A stretch of 41,921 nucleotides of DNA from the NCBI RefSeq assembly GCF_000220395.1, contig NW_004087547.1:16589-58509 (forward strand). Reading direction: 5' to 3'. Within the stretch, counting starts at the first letter, position 1; each line of letters starts with the position of its first letter. This DNA comes from Ichthyophthirius multifiliis. Taxonomy: Eukaryota; Ciliophora; Oligohymenophorea; Hymenostomatida. The position numbers and the translations under genes are program-made. The notes below the pieces were generated by a model. That model had not been told where the DNA came from. It saw nothing but the letters and a program-made list of their open reading frames with translations, and did no database searches. Positions 23,101-35,612 of the stretch are shown one piece after another.

Positions 23101-26100
23101 AAGATAAGAATAATGAGAACTATATGTAGAGCTATTAAATGATTTCAATAGTAAGATAAAGAATAATAGATTTAATATGAAAAGACAATCAAATAATTGG
23201 AAAATAAACTTAATATAATCAAAGAATAGAATAATGATTTAAATGAGAAATTAATAAATATATAAAATCAATAGGCCTAATAATAAGAGAACTTTTTATT
23301 TAAAGAAAAAAATTATCAAAAGAATATTTAAGATATGTAAACTGAAATCATGTAGTCGAAAAAATAAGTCACTGAACTTTCTAATAATGGTTTAAAAAAT
23401 TTAGATGATTTAAAAGATTAATATAATGATTAAGTGGAATAATTAAAAAGCCAAAATTTAAAACTAAATACTGAATTATAATAATTTATTGAAAAAAATA
23501 AATAGGAGAAGTCCGAACTTAAATAAAAATAAGCTCTTTTATAATAAGAGAAAGGATTTATTGAATCAGAAGTAGAAGATTTAAAAAAATAATTAGTTGA
23601 AGTAAAAAAAGCACATGAATCTACTTTATCAGCTTTGGAATTAAATTCTTATAATAATAATGATACTGTTTAAAATAAATAATATTTATAATTAAAGGAA
23701 AGTCATTTGTAGTAGATGAAATAATTGGAAATTGAAAGTGCAAATATTAAAAAGACTTTAGAAAATTAAATTGAAAATTTATAAAAGGAAGTTTAGGAAA
23801 GTGATATGAAATAAAAATTGTATATACATGAAAGTGAAATTAAAATTTAAGATTTAAGTTAATAATTAAATGAGAGTAGAAATTAAAAAAACATTATAGA
23901 ATAAAAACTTAAGGAAACTGAAGGTATGCTTAATTTAAATTCGAAAGATATGGAAAAAAAATTCGTTTAGAAAATTAAGTAATTGGAAGAAAATATAGAA
24001 AATATTAAAGATAGGTCTTAAAATGAACTAAGGGAAAATTAATATAAGTATGAAGAAACACTTTATTAACTAAAAAATATGTTTGAAATTGAAAGAGAAA
24101 CTTTAGAGAAGAGATTACTTGATGAAAAGTATAATTAATTTATTAAAATTTAATATTTAATTATTTTATTATTTATATTTTAGAGACAAAAGAGAAAAAG
24201 CTTACAATTCGTCAGTTGAAGAATATGAACAAAAATTGATTGATGAAAAAGCATAATTAGAAGAAGAAATAGATACACTTCGTGTATTAAATAAATATAA
24301 ATTTGATAATAATATTATTATTATTTATTATTTATTTATTTAGGAAGATATTAAAGAATATGAAATTTAAGTTATTAATATGTAAGGATAATATGAACAT
24401 GAATTAGAAATAAAATAGAAAAGTATTGAAAATTTAGAAAAGAGTTTAAATGAGACTAAATACTAATTATAATAATTATAATAAACATATTAATAATAAG
24501 TTGAATAACTAACAAATTAATATATTACTGAAAGGAAAGATTTATAATTAAAATATGAATAGACATAAAGAACTTTATAAATGAGTGAAAGTTCTAATTA
24601 AAATTTAAGTTAAAAATTAGAAAATTCAGAAAAGAATTATGAAAATAAAAAGAAGGAATTAATATAATTAAAGGAAGAGTTTACTTAATAAAAATAATCT
24701 TTAGAGGAAAAATGGGAAGAAATAAATAAAAAATATTAATAGGTATAAGACGAGTATTTATAAACGAAGATTAATTCAGAAAAAACTATGGCTTTATCAG
24801 GTTAATAGAATGAATTTTATCATAAGAAACTATAGGAATTAGAAAAAACAATAGAGTAATCTTCTTAAAGATATGAAGAAAGACTTAAGGCTTAAAAAAA
24901 TGAGTGGACGAAAGAAACGAATGATAAAATATAAGCTTTGAATGAAGAAAAGATTATTCTTGAATAAAAAATTATTAGTATTAAGAAATATAATAAAGAA
25001 AATGAATCTAATGCTTAAAAAATATTGGCTGAATTGGAAAAAGAAAAAGCCATTTATTTAGAAAAACAATAATTTTTGGAATTAAGGCTAAAAGAAAATG
25101 AGGAAAAATACCAAATAGAAACTGAATAACTAAAAGACCAATTATTAAAGGCTAAAGAATTCACTTCTTAAGAAAAAAGATGTTTAATATAAGAAATAGA
25201 AAAATTAAAATCATAAAATGTGCTTTTAGATAATGAAAAACATGAACTTAATACTTCTTATGAAAGAGATAAAGTACTCTGGGAAGGGAAATTTTCATTC
25301 CTTAATTAATAAAAGGAATAGGCTAAATCTGATCTTTTGGAAGCCCAAAAAAAATTCGAATAAACACTTACTCATTTATAAAAATAAAGATAGGCGGAAA
25401 AAAACGAGAGGGAATAAGGAGTTTCGGATATGCTTAATTAAATAGAAAGGAAATATTAAACATAATTTAATGAATTAAATGAAAACTATAATCAAAAATT
25501 GTAGACTGCAAACCTTAAAATAACTAAATTGGAAGCCGAGTTAAAAAATAATGTAGGATAAGCACTTTTTGAAAGTAGATAAAAAAATTCTAGTGCTATT
25601 TTTACTGAAAAAAGACTTACTGAGTTGTTGGAAAATGAAAAAAAATATTAGCTTGAAATCGAGAATTTAAGAAAAGAAAAAGAATATGAAAAAAATGAAG
25701 CTTAAAATAAAATTGATAGTGAAAAAGATATTTATAAATAGAAATTAAATACTATTGAGGAGAAAGTAATAATTTTATTTTGATTTTTTTTATATTTTTT
25801 ACCTTTTATTATTTTAGTTTAGAGAAGCTGAAAAAAAAAGAAATCTTTTAATTTTTGAACATGAAAAAGAAAGGGCAAAATGGAATTTAGAAAAAGATCA
25901 TTTAATAAATCAAAAAAATGAAATATTAGAAAATCTTAATAAACTTGAAAAAAAGAAAGAAATTTTGTTAAGAGAAAATGAAAGATTGAAAACTGATACA
26001 AGGCAATCAAGAAGGTATTTTTTTTAAATATAATTGATTTTTCTTTTTAAAAAAAAATAATTAGATAATCAATTAATTAAGGTGGATCTAATATATTAAA

Positions 26101-26449
26101 TATGAGTAAAAATATAGGTAATGATAGGAAAAGTCCTATGAGAAACAGTAGTAGAAGTAGAGAAAGAAGTAGTATTAATGATTATAGCTATGTTAATAAC
26201 AGTAATGAGAATGGCGAAGATAATAATAGTGAAAATCTTAATAATTAAATAACTAATAGTATTTTAGATAATTTAGGATTAAATAATTCAAGGGAAAATA
26301 ATTAAAGTGGGACAGTTGGATTTATGAACTTTTATTAAGAAAAATAAAATTAAAGCAAATCTATTATATCATAAAATATATCGCAAAATATTTCATAAAA
26401 TTTGTCTAATTATAAAACTAGTAATAATGGAAGCTAAAGTTAAATTTGA
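20156..26449 (+). CDS. Guanylate-binding-protein-like large GTPase with giant C-terminal coiled coil
   Basis: About 12 exons, roughly 1,650-1,700 aa. Exon 1 splices at 20218 so that the protein reads NQETRQYSLNQEAVQLIKQV, then PIGVISVAGAYRTGKSYLLN. The P-loop GAYRTGKS is at 20397..20420 and the G3-like MDSEG near 20630. VIRDFSLQLVDQEGEP near 21165 matches the RD motif that replaces the usual N/TKxD in guanylate-binding proteins. Exons to about 22650 form the GBP helical domain (RIRRLLTTFF, RPLLNEQNL, LMSLCNSYVQAINNGAVPNI). The remaining roughly 1,100 residues are heptad-type Glu/Lys/Gln coiled coil, ending in a short Ser/Arg/Asn-rich tail (SPMRNSSRSRERSS) before TGA at 26447..26449. GBP/atlastin-family GTPases oligomerise on GTP and act at membranes; the target here is unknown. 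Two breaks: the A8 tract 22753..22760 needs one extra A, and an in-frame TGA occurs at 23140..23142. Intron 6 (about 21751..22250) is unusually long. Confidence 0.88.
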
Positions 26450-26738
26450 ATAAAAAAAATTATGCAAAATATTAATAAATATATGATAAATAAAATAAAT
26501 ATATATAAAGAATAAGATAAATTAAAAATAAAAAAATTAAATTATTATATATATAAAATTAAATAAATTTATATATATATATTATATATATATATATATA
26601 TATATTTCATTATATTATTATAATATTATTATTTATATATTAGACACAATTAATTATTATTTCTTCATACTATTTTATATTTTATTTTTCATATAAATCT
26701 TTTTTTTAAATATATATATTTTTTAAAAATTTATTAAA

Positions 26739-27371
26739 ATGTCTTCGAATAGAAGTAAATTTATTCAATGGATAGACTATAGGGTTCGAGTGACTATTTT
26801 AGATGGTAGAATGTTGGTCGGAACATTTCTTGCATTTGACAAACATTTAAATTTAGTTATTAGTGAAACTGAAGAGTTCAGACCAATAAAACCCAAAAAA
26901 AAAGGTTTTTTTTAAAAAAATAACATTATAATGTTTAAATATATAACTAAATTTATATGTATATTAATTATTATTATTTTTATTAAAAATTTAGGTGATC
27001 CTGAAAGATAAACTAAAAGAATTTTAGGATTAGTTATAATAAGAGGCGAAAATATAATTTCAATAAATGCTGAAGCTCCTCCAAATTAGCAAGTAAATAT
27101 TGTTAATTTTTTTTATCTTTTTATATATTTATTTTAATAGAGTAGAAAAGTAGATACTAGTACTGTAGGACCTGGATAAGCTTAACCAATATAAAGAATG
27201 GTATAAATTCCTCCTATGTAAGGAAATATAGATAGACCTCCAATGATGAATAATATGCCACCAAATTAACCTTTTATGTAAATGATGTAACAACCACCAC
27301 CTCCTTTATAAGGAATGTCTATGCCACCAAATATGGGATAACCTAACTTAAGACCTCCTGGTTAATTATGA
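26739..27371 (+). CDS. Spliceosomal Sm protein B (SmB/SmN family)
   Basis: Core Sm-ring subunit of U1, U2, U4 and U5 snRNPs. Three exons; introns 26905..26994 and 27093..27140. The Sm1 motif reads FIQWIDYRVRVTILDGRMLV then GTFLAFDKHLNLVISETEEF. Sm2 is RILGLVIIRGENIISINAEA followed by PPN. The KHLNLV and RGENIIS cores are the Asp/Asn-containing RNA-binding loops typical of SmB. The C-terminal tail is Met/Pro/Gln-rich (MMQQPPPPLQGMSMPPNMG), matching the proline-rich tail of SmB. TGA is at 27369..27371. It lies 290 bp after the GBP-like gene, same strand. Confidence 0.93.
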
Positions 27372-27868
27372 TGAGGATTATTTAATTTTTTAAGATTTTG
27401 TATATGAATTAATGTTAAATCAGATTAGGGATTATTAATAAATTTTATTATTTTTTCATATTTTTATATTTTTATTTTATCTAGAAATACATACCTTTTT
27501 TAATTTTCACTGTTAAATTGTAAGTTTTATTTTTGTTTTTTTTAGAAAATATAAAAATTAAAAATGATGTTTATTTATTTTTATTTAATTTGACAATTTT
27601 CTTTTGTTAATTTTTTGTTAAAATGGTTTATTTTTGTTATTCATTATATTTTTTTGTTAATATATTAAACTTAAATTTGAGTTTTATTAAAAATATAATA
27701 ATAAAGTTTGAAAATTTTATTATATATTTTTTCTTTTCTTTTTTTTTTTCAATATATGATTAAAAAATTGATAACTTAAAAGAATTCTAAATAAATATAT
27801 ATTTTTACTAATATAAATTTATATATATATAAATATTTTTTAAAAAAAATTAACAATAAATAATAATT
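27372..27868. other. AT-rich intergenic spacer
   Basis: T-rich 3' region of the SmB gene followed by the presumed promoter of the methyltransferase gene. No other feature seen. Confidence 0.5.
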
Positions 27869-28673
27869 ATGTCAAAATATTTTAAATACGGAATATCTGG
27901 CTTATGTATTAGATATATACATATTTTATTATAAAAAGAAATCTAAAACTTTAAATATATAAAAAAAAGTACTTTTTAGTGCTTCAACATATGCATCATT
28001 TAAATATCATTCATTAATAAAATTCGAAGAAGAATATAATAAAAATGCCGATAAAAAACGCCCTCTTTTATTTAAAGTCCATTAAAACAATGCCCATAAT
28101 TATGAAAAATAGGTATCTTCATATGAAGATCTTACAAAAATAAATAAATATCGAAAAACTTTAATATCATATGCACATGGTAAAGTATTAGAGTTAGCAG
28201 TCGGGACATCAAGGAATATAGATTTTTATCCCAAAGATGTAGATTTAGTAGGAATTGATTGGAGTTCAAATATGCTCGAAATCGCTTTATAAAAAAGTAT
28301 ATAAGGACACGATATTAATTTTGAATATAAAATTGATGATAGCGAGAAATTAAGCTTTTAAGATAATAGCTTTGATAGTGTAGTTGATACTTTTGGGCTT
28401 TAGTGTTATTGTGAACCCGAAAAGGCATTATAAGAAATGAAAAGAGTTTGTAAATAAAATGGGTTAATTCTAATTTTGGCTTAGGGATAGAGCTATTATT
28501 AAGCATATAATATGATCTTAGATTATTTTATGGCTTACAGTGTTTTAAATTAAGGATATTTTAATAATAGAAATTGGGATTAGTATATAAATAATTAAGA
28601 TTTCGAAATTCTTAAAAAAGAAAGAAAAATGAATGGAACTATTTATTTTTATATTTTGAGAAACATTAAATGA
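27869..28673 (+). CDS. SAM-dependent class I methyltransferase with N-terminal membrane anchor
   Basis: Two exons, intron 27906..27969, giving an N-terminus MSKYFKYGISGLLLFSASTY whose GISGLLLFSA stretch is a short hydrophobic anchor. Motif I reads GKVLELAVGTSRNIDFYP, with AVGTS in place of the common GxGxG. The acidic ribose-binding residue is in DLVGIDWSSNMLEIALQK. Post motifs follow: SFQDNSFDSVVDTFGLQCY (motif III/IV region, as in UbiE/METTL7-type enzymes) and ALQEMKRVCKQNGLILILAQ. It ends YFYILRNIK before TGA at 28671..28673. The layout (single anchor, then Methyltransf_11-like fold) recalls mitochondrial OMS1 and METTL7 proteins. Substrate and location are inferred, not shown. Confidence 0.85.
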
Positions 28674-29195
28674 GACAAATTATATATATTATTTTTTGTT
28701 TTAATTAAGTTTTTATATGTTTATTATATTAGTATTTATTTTTTGTATTTATAATTAAGAGAAAATTAATATATTATTTTTAATGTGTTATATAAGTATT
28801 TTGATAAATTATTAGTGCAATTTTTCAATGTTTAATTAATATATAAATAATATCATTTTAGTAAGTATTAGGATTATTATAATAAAAACATATTTTTAAT
28901 ACTTTTAAAAGGATATTTATATGACATATTTTAATGATAATAATTATATCATTTTATAAATTAAATAATAGAGTAATAAAGAAAAAGATTAAAAAAGAAA
29001 ATAAAAAATATTGAAAAATACATAATACCTAATAAATTATAATGATATTATTAAATTTTGTAAAAAAAAAATATATAATTGTAAAAATATTATTAATAAT
29101 AAAAAAGGACAATATAATGATTATTTAATAAATTATAAAATACAATAAATTAAATAAATAAAAATAAATAATATAGAATAATTATATATATTTTT

Positions 29196-29264
<69 letters not shown>

Positions 29265-29495
29265 TTTTTATATTTTTTTTATATAATTTTTTTTTTATTT
29301 TTATAATTTAAAACAACAATAATTTATTTTTAACCTTTTTTGTATATTTTATAAAAACTATTTATATTTTTCAATATATCCACATCCACAAATTATATAA
29401 TCAATAATGAAGCTCAATATTTAAAATAAAAATTAATAAAAATATAAATTTTAATATATTTATATAAGTATTATTATTATCGACATTATTTTTAT
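28674..29495. other. AT-rich intergenic region between convergent genes
   Basis: No gene seen. It lies between a plus-strand and a minus-strand gene and so holds both 3' ends, plus a 62-bp AT microsatellite. Confidence 0.55.
29199..29260. repeat. (AT)31 microsatellite
   Basis: Sixty-two bp of uninterrupted AT dinucleotide. Confidence 0.9.
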
Positions 29496-29905
29496 TCATT
29501 TTTATTTTTGCACTTAAGTTAAAGGTATTGTTCCTCCTTATTTGAAAATTTAATATTCTTACTCTAATTATTCTAATTTATCTTCTGATCGGAATATTGC
29601 TTTTTCCATAATCTATTCTTTTTGTTTTTCTCCACTTGATTTTGCCCAATAATAATGATACTTAATTATTTTTTTTATATTAATTTTAAAAAAAAAATTA
29701 TATATATTTTATACATAATTTTGTATTAATAAATTACTTTAAGTTCTTTTAAATGCTAGCGCGTTTTTTCATGTTCATCTGCTATTTCTGATAATTTTCT
29801 AGATTTTTTAATAAATTTTTTGGCTTTTGATGTAGCAAATTAAGTAAAATAAACTGCTAAAAATATTATTAAAATTCCTATAAACCATTATGCCAATTAA
29901 AACAT
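29496..29905 (-). CDS. Small single-span membrane protein with coiled coil
   Basis: Two exons on minus (29738..29905 and 29496..29660, intron 29661..29737), about 110 aa. It starts MFQLAQWFIGILIIFLAVYF, an N-terminal hydrophobic helix. A charged helix follows (KKFIKKSRKLSEIADEHEKT) and then, after the intron, KAIFRSEDKLEQLEQEYQIF. It ends GGTIPLTQVQKQK before TGA at 29496..29498. The layout suggests a membrane-anchored cytosolic coiled coil, perhaps a tail-less assembly or tethering factor. I recognise no family. Splice sites are clean and the frame is open, so a real gene is likely. Confidence 0.7.
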
Positions 29906-30144
29906 TTTTATTTATTTGTTTATTTTGTTAAGCTTTTTTTATTTTTAATTTATTAATATTTTGTTTAAGTTTTTTTCTTTTTTTTTTTAATAATAATAAA
30001 TAAGGATATTAATATTATGTAATTTAATTTTATATAATAAGACTTTAAATTTATTATTATAAAATAAAAAAGCAAAAAAAATGTAATTTAAAAAATAAGA
30101 AATAAATTAAAATATTAAAAAGAAAAAAAAAAATTTAAAAAACA

Positions 30145-30177
<33 letters not shown>

Positions 30178-30212
30178 TCTAAAATTTTTTTTTTTTTTTT
30201 TTAAATAAAAAG
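29906..30212. other. Divergent intergenic region
   Basis: Between divergent start codons at 29905 and 30213. Contains an AT microsatellite at about 30150..30174 and a T-run at 30185..30202. Confidence 0.5.
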
Positions 30213-32741
30213 ATGAACTAATAATAATTTAAACAATAATAAAATAATTTTAATATAATGAATTTCCTAAACAGCTAATTACCTTAAAATCCATTATAAA
30301 AAAAGGTAAAATTAAGAATAAATTAATTTTAATAATTCAACAGCCCTTAAATAAAGATAAATAAGCATTCTAATAATTAATAACTGTCATAATATAAGTA
30401 ATAATAAAATATTTAAACAAATAAAGAAAACTGCTACCAAAAACTGGTAAACGACTCTATGTAAATAAATAATATAAAGCCTGAAACTCCTTAATAGAAT
30501 AATGCTAATTTAAAATAAATAATCTAATCAACCAGAGAATATAATTATAACAATAATTAATAAAGATATAAAATTGAAGAAAATATTCACGAATATAGAC
30601 CTAGTGGTTAAAAAGAGAAAAATTTTAATTCCTGTTAAAATAATTAAAATAAAGTTTCTGAAAAAATAGATTATAATAATAATTTAGAAAATTATATACT
30701 TTAAATAAATAATGTAAGTATGAGTACTTAAAAAGCAAGTGAAAATATAAAAAATTTGATGGAAAATCAAAATTATGAAAAAGCTTTAAATTTATCATCA
30801 AAAACACTTTTCGATATTGATAATTAAATCATTAAAATTAAGACTACGATAGAGTTTGCCTTATAAAATTCTTAACTTCCTGTCACTAGGCAACTTTTAA
30901 TTGAAATAGTAGAAAATTTAGGAGATGTATTGAAAAATTAAGATTAGGAAGTTACAAGAAAAATAATTGAAAAAATATAAAAAAATGCTCAGAGATTAGT
31001 TGATAATTCTTAAAGTTCTTATAATCTTTTTGTCTATTTGGATAAAATTGCTAAGTTTTTAAAATAAAAGGAAGGCGTTATAGAATATTAAATATAAGCA
31101 AATGAAATTAGTATGCTTAATTAAACCAATAATAGTTTCTGGAATGTTAAATAAATAGACTGTACGGATTATAAACAATTTTTACCAAAATAAAATAATA
31201 ATAATAATTAGAATATATATACTAATAATAATGATAATGATATATATAGTAATCCTATATCTAATTTAAATACTTAGACAAATAATAATAAAACTGATTA
31301 TGACTATTAATAATAAATTCCCATTTCTTATTAAGGAGATTAAAAGTATTAATAATATAATGTATTTTAATAAAGTAGTAATACTCCTATTTAGTAATTT
31401 AAATAATATTAAATATAAAATAATTCATAGTAATAGTTATTTTGTTCGCCTTATGTGATTTAACCATTTTAATAATAATAATAAAAATATTCAATTAATA
31501 ATTTTTAAAGTCCGTAATTAACTTTTGAAAAGTATTAATAAGACGGGAAAAGTTAAAATTATTTGGAAAGGAAAGTTGGTTCTTATAGTAATTTAGATGA
31601 AAATAATAATTAGTTTTAAAGTTCTTTTAAATTCAAGAATAGGGAAGAGTAAGATTAAGTCAAAAGAAATTAAAAAATGCAAACTATGCCTGATTATAAT
31701 GAAGATTTTTAAAATAATTTGAGAAGATAAACAACACTGGATAAAACTTAATTTAATTCTTTTAATAATTTAAATAGTAATTTAAAATTAAATCCCTATA
31801 TTAATAATTAAATTGAAGATATAATGAAAAAATATATTAGTTAAGATAATATTAGCTTTAATAATAATTACAAAGCTTAAAAATATACTTAACCTTATGA
31901 TATTGATATTAATAATACTTAAAATAATAACATTGATATTTTATAAGAAAAATAATATAATTATTTGGATAATCAAAGTGATATTTTTTAAAAAGATTTT
32001 TTAAATGAAAATAAATTTTAATATGAAAATTTAATCTAAACAGAATAATCTTAAAATAATTATAATTCTGAAAATAGAATTAAAAAAAATTATTTAGAAA
32101 ATAATATTGGTGTACTTAATTTTGAAAATAAAACTAAAAATAATTATAATATTTAAAACTAAAGTGATTACAATTAAAATTTTGAAATTAAAACTAATAA
32201 TTATAATTTTGAATATAAAAATAATAATCAAGGATTAGTAAATAATACTAATAATAATCTTTTTGAAAATAAAAATAATGATATTATTTTAAAAAAAACA
32301 AATATAAACAATGATTATAATAAAGATATTAAAACTAATGAAAATAATAATTATTAATATGAAAATCATACTTAATAATTAAATTATTCTCGTAATAGTG
32401 TATATTAAAATTATAATAATTATTCTTATTCTTAACCTGAAAATACTTAAATAAGATTTAAAACAGAAGAAAACTTAGGTCTATTTAAAAAAGAAATTTA
32501 AATTGATTATTATTTAAGTCCTAAAAAGTAAAATAATAATAAATAATCGAATGAAAATATTTAAAATTTGTAGTTATTAAAGGTTAAATTTTTTGATATT
32601 GCCACTAAAATTAAATCATAATTACCTATTAATCATTAAGGAAAGTTTTTACTAGTAAGTGATATGTGGGAAAAAGCTAAAAATATTGATCAAAGTTAAT
32701 TCTAGAGCTTTATTTAACAATAAATTTAAAATGGTTAATGA
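30213..32741 (+). CDS. Gln/Asn-rich protein with shared helical and C-terminal domains (paralogue 1), 842 aa
   Basis: One uninterrupted frame from ATG to TGA (32739..32741), 842 codons, dozens of them TAA/TAG. Residues 1-165 are Q/N-rich and disordered. Residues about 167-310 form an all-helical domain (LLIEIVENLGDVLKNQDQEV, then SSYNLFVYLDKIAKFLKQKE). Residues 310-785 are very Asn/Gln-rich low complexity with repeats such as NFE(N/I)KT and NNYN, and a short motif EDIMKKYISQDN near residue 536. Residues about 788-842 are a compact C-terminal domain (VKFFDIATKIKSQLPINHQG then KFLLVSDMWEKAKNID). Both ordered domains recur in the gene at 35613..38052, so they are real folds and the two genes are paralogues. 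I do not recognise the family. Low-complexity N/Q stretches suggest a scaffold or condensate-prone protein; that is inference. Confidence 0.8.
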
Positions 32742-32809
32742 ATAAATAGATTAAAATTATTTATTATTATTTTAATTTTATTTCTTTAAAGTTCTAACTT
32801 TTTTTTTTG

Positions 32810-32841
<32 letters not shown>

Positions 32842-32914
32842 TTTAGTAAAAATTTTACCTTAATTTAAAATAATTTATTTATTCAAATTTTTATCTAATT
32901 TATATAAAAAAAAA

Positions 32915-35175
32915 ATGAACAAATAATTAATAAATAAATTATTTTAAAATAAATAAATAACGTTAAAAGAGGAAAATTAATCTAAATATTTTACAAATAA
33001 TGATGGTAAAAATTATACTTTTATTAGTTCTTTTTTTATTTTGTTAATTTAATATATAGATCCAAATTGTTCTAATGATTTTAAAAATTAAATATAGAAT
33101 ATCAATATTTATTAAATCAAAAATAAAAACTTTTCTTTGTAAGAAAAAATAAAATCTTTATAAGTTCCTCGTAAAATAAAGTAATAAAATAAAATATTTG
33201 ATAAGTTTATAAGATAAAAAAATATAACAAAGATCTAAATAACCAATAAAATTAATTAACTACTAAAAATTTTAAGAATAATAAATAAACATTTAAAAAG
33301 ATAATATAAATTCTTAAAGAAATTAAACTTTATTTAAAGATTAAATTTTTAAAACATTAAATATTTATTAAATAATTGAAAAAAATTCTCAATAATCAAT
33401 ATAAAATTATTCTTCTTCTGATATTTCTAGTAGTGACAAAAGTATTTTATATTTTAATGAAAATTTATTTAATGAAGAAAAGGATTAAAAAAAAAAGAAG
33501 AGAATATTTTACAATAATAATCATAATAAATTAAATAAGAAAATGGAATTAAAATTTATTTAGATAAAACACAAAATAATAAGGATGAAATTATAAAACA
33601 AAAAAAAGTAAAAACAACAAAACTAATATTAAATAAGAAGAATTATTTTTCAAAGAAAAATAGAAATTTTATATACATAGTAATTATAATAATATTCCAT
33701 TAGAAGAAGTAGTTTAAGTTATAAAAAATTAGTATAATGGAGAAATCGATTCTGAATTAAAAATAAATACTAATTATATTTTAGTTGGTGATAAAAATAT
33801 TAACAAAGAATCATTTGAAAAAGCTTATTATTTCAATACAAAAATTTTATATGAAAAAGATTTTATGTAAAATATTAAAATCTAATCTTAATATAAACGA
33901 AAAGAAAGTAATTAAAATAAAGTTTAAGAAATATTAAAACCTTAATAATAATAATTTAATTAATAAAAATAAGAAAATTAGTAATATTAATAATGGTCAG
34001 ATTTATATTCACCTTATGATTTAAAAGATTTTATTGGTAATGAAAGTTAAGCTTAAAAACTAGAAGTATTTATCTAAACTAATTTGGAAATTAATAAAAG
34101 TACCTCTGAGATTTCTAAAGGATGTCTGATTTCAGGTCCTAGTGGAGTTGGTAAAAGCTTGATAATAAAACTTCTTTGTAAAAAATATGAATTGGAATTA
34201 GTTTAATTTAATAATTTATAAATGAATAAAATTTTTAATGAAATTTAAGTTAAAGGAAAGAATATAAGTATATGGAAAAAAAGAATAATTTTTTTAATTG
34301 ACGATATAGAAATTTTCGAGAAGGAAAAAATAAAAGAAATAGTTGAATTTATAAAAAAATCATAAAATATACTAATATGTGTTTGTAATAATAAATATTA
34401 AGAAAAGTTTAATTAATTAAGATAAATTTGCGTAAATATAATTTTTTATAAAATTCATAAAGAAAAAGTATTAATGAGAATATAATAAGTATGCAAAATT
34501 GAAAATATGAGTTCCTTTTTTTAAAAAAATGAGGTTATTATTGAATAATTAATTGAAAACTCGAATTTTGATTTAAGATTATGTTTAAATTAATTTTAGA
34601 TTTTAAATTAAATTTATAAAAATAGTTAAGCTTTTTAAATTAAAAGTATACTTGATTTCTAAAAAAATGAATTCTTAAGTCCTTTTGAATGTGTAAAGAA
34701 GATTGTGAATTAAGAAAGTAAAAAAAAATTGACTTTTTAATAAAAATAAGACCTTTATTTATATTATCCTTCTATTGTTTTTTAAATATTACATTAAAAT
34801 TATGTTTATTTTATTGAAAATAATATTAATAGTTTAGTTAGGATTTCATAGTCTTTTGCTTTTTTTGATATTTTTAATAATTTTAATCATTCTTATTAAA
34901 ATTTTTGGCTAGAAGATGATTAGGGGTTTCTTATTTCTGATTTTATTCCTAATTTTATGTGTAATAATATTTATTAGTAGTTAAGCATGGAAAATAATTA
35001 TAATAGTTATTTTATTTAAAAGAAAAAGTTTATTAAATAAAAACTTAGAGGAATCTGTGATTATTAAAGTTTTGAATTTTTCAAAAATATTTTTTTAAAT
35101 TTGGAAAATAAAGATCAAATTATTAAGTAGTTTTTTTTAGAAAAAGATGTTTTAAATTCTTTAATAAAATAATGA
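32915..35175 (+). CDS. Replication factor C large subunit-like protein (RFC1-like), frame-disrupted
   Basis: RFC1 is the large subunit of the PCNA clamp loader. Intron 33006..33059 follows a short first exon. A BRCT-like segment lies at 33640..33870 (IDSELKINTNYILVGDKNIN, then SFEKAYYFNTKILYEKDFM). Next come SDLYSPYDLKDFIGNESQAQ (the RFC1 KYKP..IGN block) and Walker A GPSGVGKS at 34135..34158. Walker B RIIFLIDDIEIF is near 34283..34318, with Asp where DE(x)D is usual. ILICVCNNKYQEKF matches PIICICND, and FDLRLCLNQFQIL matches the DIR..LN.LQ helix. LSPFECVKKIVNQESKKKL and YYPSIVFQILHQNYVYF fit the RFC1 C-terminal domain. TGA is at 35173..35175. The N-terminal half needs one extra A at 33487..33496 and at 33600..33607, plus a compensating shift near 33216..33380. 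From about 33610 to the end the frame is clean. About 735 aa; more diverged than other genes here, so it could be a fast-evolving or decaying copy. Confidence 0.78.
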
Positions 35176-35458
35176 TTTTATATAAAATATTTTTACAACT
35201 AAAATACAAATTTTAATTTTACCTATTAAAATTACTTAAAATGTATAAAAAATAATCTTAATATTAGTATTATATATCAATATAATATATGATAATTTTA
35301 TATTTATGTAAAAATTGATTTAGTATTTATAAAAAAATATATTTTTTTTATTTATAAATTAAAACTTATCTAAATTAATATAAATATATATTTATTTTTT
35401 AATATATATATACTTATTTTTATTATAAATTATATGCAAATTTTTTTTTTAAATAAAT
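35176..35458. other. AT-rich intergenic DNA
   Basis: Short A/T-only spacer after the RFC1-like gene; no feature seen. Confidence 0.45.
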
Positions 35459-35535
35459 AAAAAAAAAAAAAAAACGAAAACAAAATCAAAAACAAAAACA
35501 AAAACAAATAATAAAAACAAAAACAAATAATAAAA
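35459..35535 (+). repeat. A-run and AAAAAC/AAATAAT simple repeat upstream of paralogue 2
   Basis: An A-run is followed by repeated AAAAAC and CAAATAATAAAAA units, ending about 80 bp before the ATG at 35613. It is strongly strand-asymmetric (no T-runs, no G after the first). Likely promoter or leader sequence. Confidence 0.7.
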
Positions 35536-35612
35536 ATAATACTATAATATTAAAAAAAAAAAAAGCTTAAATAATAATATTTTCATCATATAAAAATATA
35601 TATAAATAAAAT

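Noticed and set aside
22700-23142. TGA as a sense codon (Trp) in this genome, from TGA codons within the GBP-like gene
   Set aside because: Two of the three apparent TGAs disappear when the A8 tract at 22753..22760 is given one more A, and Trp is otherwise TGG. LC8, SmB, DCTN6 and the Cdh1-like gene all end at expected positions on TGA.
25233-25445. Plus-strand 70-codon open frame in standard code
   Set aside because: Out-of-frame shadow inside the coiled coil of the GBP-like gene.
28315-28506. Minus-strand 63-codon open frame
   Set aside because: Antisense shadow of the methyltransferase gene.
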